Origin: CF-46 sp963760735 | Lineage (GTDB): Bacteria; Chloroflexota; Limnocylindria; Limnocylindrales; CSP1-4 | Assembly: GCA_963760735.1 (NCBI GenBank) | Contig: CAVXEB010000007.1 | Span: 62,001-126,000 of the forward strand | Length of the DNA stretch: 64,000 nucleotides | Direction of reading: 5' to 3' | Part shown: positions 62,364-64,000 of the stretch, piece after piece | Layout: each line of letters begins with the position of its first letter | Position numbering within the stretch: position 1 is the first letter of the stretch | Translations under genes and position numbers: made by a program | The notes under the pieces: generated by a model | Told to the model about the DNA's origin: nothing | The model's database searches: none | What the model saw: the letters and a program-made list of their open reading frames with translations, nothing else

Positions 62364-63398
62364 CTACGCCGCGCCCGCCTCCAGGTCGAGGAGGAGCGCC
62401 GCGAGCTCGCGCGCGTTCGTCGTCCCGTAGTTCGCGTAGCAGTTGTTGAAGAGCGCGTGGGTCTCCTTCGCCTGCGACGCGACGTCGCGAACGCGCGGCA
62501 CCCATTCAGACAGCTCGTCGCGGGAGTACAGGTAGCGGAAGCGCTCGGCCGGGGTGATGCCCTTCGCCTCCCAGGTCTCGGCGTTGCGGCCGTGGAACCG
62601 GACGATCGCGAGGTCCGGCGACGTCACCACCACCTCCGGCGGGACGCTGCTCTTGAACCCCTGCGGCTCGTCGACCATCACGAACGGGATCGACCGCTCC
62701 GAGAGGAAGGCGAGGGTCCGGTCCCGGTTCTTGTCGTTGAGCCACGACCCGTTCCGGAACTCGACCGCGACCTTCCAGCCGTCCAGCCGCTCCACCGCGT
62801 CGTCGATCAGCGCCCGGTTCTCGTTCGAGGGGAACACCCACTTCGGGTACTGGAGGAGGATCGACCCGAGCTGGCCGCGCTCGTCGAGCGGCGCCAGCGC
62901 CGATCGGAACGTCCGCCAGACCTCGGCGTTCAGCTCCTCGGGAAAGTCCTTCAGGTAGATCCGGCTCTTCGCCTGGAGCTCCTCGGGCAGCGCCTCGCGG
63001 ATGGCCTTCGGCAGCCGCTTCGTCTCGGTCCCCTGCCCCGTCATCAGGGCGTGCGCCTTGATGTCGAACGTGAAGTCCGGCGGCGTCCGCTCCGCCCAGA
63101 GCTGCGCCGTCCGCTCCGCCGGCAGGGCGTAATAGGTCGCGTCGACCTCGACGACCGGGAACGTCGAGGCGTAGTACTGGAGGCGATCCTCGGCACGATC
63201 CGCGCCGATCGGGTAGAACACGCCAGACGCGGTCATCGTCGGGTCCGTCCAGGATGCCGTTCCGATGAGGATCCGGCCGCCCGCGTCGATCGGCTCCGAG
63301 GCCGCCGTCTCGATGGGGGCGGCTCGGGAGGAGGCCGTGTCACTGCCCGGATCGTGGTCCGTGACGTCTGGGGAGACGGAACGCGTGGAGGTGGGCAT
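62364..63398 (-). CDS. DUF72 (YecE-like) TIM-barrel protein
   Basis: A 344-residue DUF72 protein of unknown function: ILIGTASWTDPTMT, YYASTFPVVEVDATYYALP, FTFDIKAHALMTGQ, ILLQYPKWVFPSNENR, VAVEFRNGSWL, and a C-terminal 'HALFNNCYANYGTTNARELA' that is typical. Residues 1-40 are polar and Thr/Ser-rich. I chose the ATG at 63398 because TACGAT lies exactly 6 nt upstream; an in-frame ATG at 63455 has no such signal and no ribosome site. Confidence 0.85.
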   Translation of the reverse strand: MPTSTRSVSPDVTDHDPGSDTASSRAAPIETAASEPIDAGGRILIGTASWTDPTMTASGVFYPIGADRAEDRLQYYASTFPVVEVDATYYALPAERTAQLWAERTPPDFTFDIKAHALMTGQGTETKRLPKAIREALPEELQAKSRIYLKDFPEELNAEVWRTFRSALAPLDERGQLGSILLQYPKWVFPSNENRALIDDAVERLDGWKVAVEFRNGSWLNDKNRDRTLAFLSERSIPFVMVDEPQGFKSSVPPEVVVTSPDLAIVRFHGRNAETWEAKGITPAERFRYLYSRDELSEWVPRVRDVASQAKETHALFNNCYANYGTTNARELAALLLDLEAGAA

Positions 63399-63404
63399 GC
63401 CCGG

Positions 63405-63410
63405 ATCGTA
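63405..63410 (-). promoter_or_regulatory. -10 box of the DUF72 gene, leaderless type
   Basis: TACGAT on the minus strand, exactly 6 nt before the ATG at 63398; it decides between two possible starts. Confidence 0.55.
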
Positions 63411-63525
63411 CGGGACGATGGCGTCGGAAGCGGTCAACAATCGGGCGATCGGCATTGCGTGACGGTTGCGCGGTCCGAAACGACGCGCGTCCGGTTCCCG
63501 AACGCTCGCCTAAGGTCCGCCAGCG

Positions 63526-64000
63526 ATGATCGACCCTTCCGCGGGGACCCCGGAGATCCGGATCACGGATCTGAGCAAGCACTTCCGGGACGTCCGAGCG
63601 GTCGACGGCGTCTCGCTCGACATCCGCACCGGCGAGTTCTTCTCGATGCTGGGGCCGAGCGGCTGCGGCAAGACGACGACGCTGCGGATGATCGGCGGGT
63701 TCGAGCTCCCGACCGCCGGCCGGATCGAGCTCCGCGGTCGCGACGTGACGACCGATCCGCCCGACAAGCGGCCGGTCAACATGGTCTTCCAGAACTACGC
63801 CCTGTTCCCCCACCTCGACGTCGCCAGCAACATCGCGTTCGGGCTCCAGCGGCGAGGCGTCGACAAGGACCAGATCCGGCGTCGCGTGGGCGAGGCCCTC
63901 GACCTCGTCCACCTCACCGGCTACGACAAGCGCAAGCCGAACCAGCTGTCCGGCGGTCAGCAGCAGCGCGTGGCCCTCGCCCGGGCCCTCGTGAACCGGC
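63526..64000 (+). CDS. ABC transporter ATPase, PotA-like, cut by the window end
   Basis: The first 158 residues of an importer ATPase. Walker A GPSGCGKTTTLRM, Q-loop 'VFQNYALFPHLDVASNIAFG' and the signature LSGGQQQRVALARAL are intact; Walker B lies beyond the edge. The pattern fits the spermidine/putrescine (PotA) and related CUT1-type ATPases. Permease genes probably follow outside the window. Its substrate cannot be told; serving the ATPase-less maltodextrin importer is conceivable but unsupported. Confidence 0.85.
   Translation, partial: MIDPSAGTPEIRITDLSKHFRDVRAVDGVSLDIRTGEFFSMLGPSGCGKTTTLRMIGGFELPTAGRIELRGRDVTTDPPDKRPVNMVFQNYALFPHLDVASNIAFGLQRRGVDKDQIRRRVGEALDLVHLTGYDKRKPNQLSGGQQQRVALARALVNR

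Noticed and set aside
1..64000. CRISPR array, insertion sequence, rRNA or integron
   Set aside because: I saw no regularly spaced repeats, transposase or integrase motifs, or rRNA-like sequence in the window.

Overview
The window is 64 kb of very GC-rich, densely packed bacterial DNA. It has many GTG starts, 1-8 nt gene overlaps, and no rRNA, convincing tRNA, insertion sequence, phage or CRISPR. The gene mix (F420-type luciferase-like oxidoreductases, nickel superoxide dismutase with its maturation protease, GH57 and GH13 glucan enzymes, a LysM protein with an N-terminal cysteine motif, a TPM/DUF2207-like protein) suggests a soil or freshwater Chloroflexota bacterium, perhaps Limnocylindria. 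That assignment is inference; no marker gene is present.

Layout. 0-25 kb is an alpha-glucan region: glgA and an unknown partner, glgP, two GH13 enzymes, a maltose/maltodextrin-type ABC importer with a LacI-family regulator, two overlapping GH57 genes, then a class III cyclase, an HtpX-like protease, a GntR regulator and a 1034-residue GH13 protein. AAACCGGTTY palindromes before glgP, before the LacI gene and before the GH57 pair suggest one LacI-type regulon joins uptake, degradation and phosphorolysis. 25-44.6 kb is housekeeping and stress genes: DUF885 peptidase, acetyltransferase, DAP-decarboxylase-like enzyme, TPM/DUF2207-like protein, class V aminotransferase, LysM and SPFH proteins, sodN-sodX, two LLM oxidoreductases, a SIS protein, MarR-MFS, Rieske and LOG proteins, and ACT-domain genes. 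45-50 kb holds a DinB protein, an aldehyde dehydrogenase, a cysteine-desulfurase-like protein and xthA. 50-62 kb is a complete L-rhamnose locus: a DeoR regulator, ABC importer and mutarotase leftward; isomerase, fused aldolase/dehydrogenase, kinase and an FMN 2-hydroxyacid oxidase rightward. Together they predict rhamnose uptake and conversion to DHAP plus L-lactate, then pyruvate. A DUF72 gene and a truncated ABC ATPase close the window.

Two properties run through the whole window. Many genes without a Shine-Dalgarno sequence carry a TANNNT hexamer exactly 6-7 nt before the start codon, as expected for leaderless transcripts. Single-base indels break about nine genes, with more than twenty packed into 7.6-13.2 kb; this looks more like low-quality consensus than biology, but recent decay of the importer operon is not excluded.
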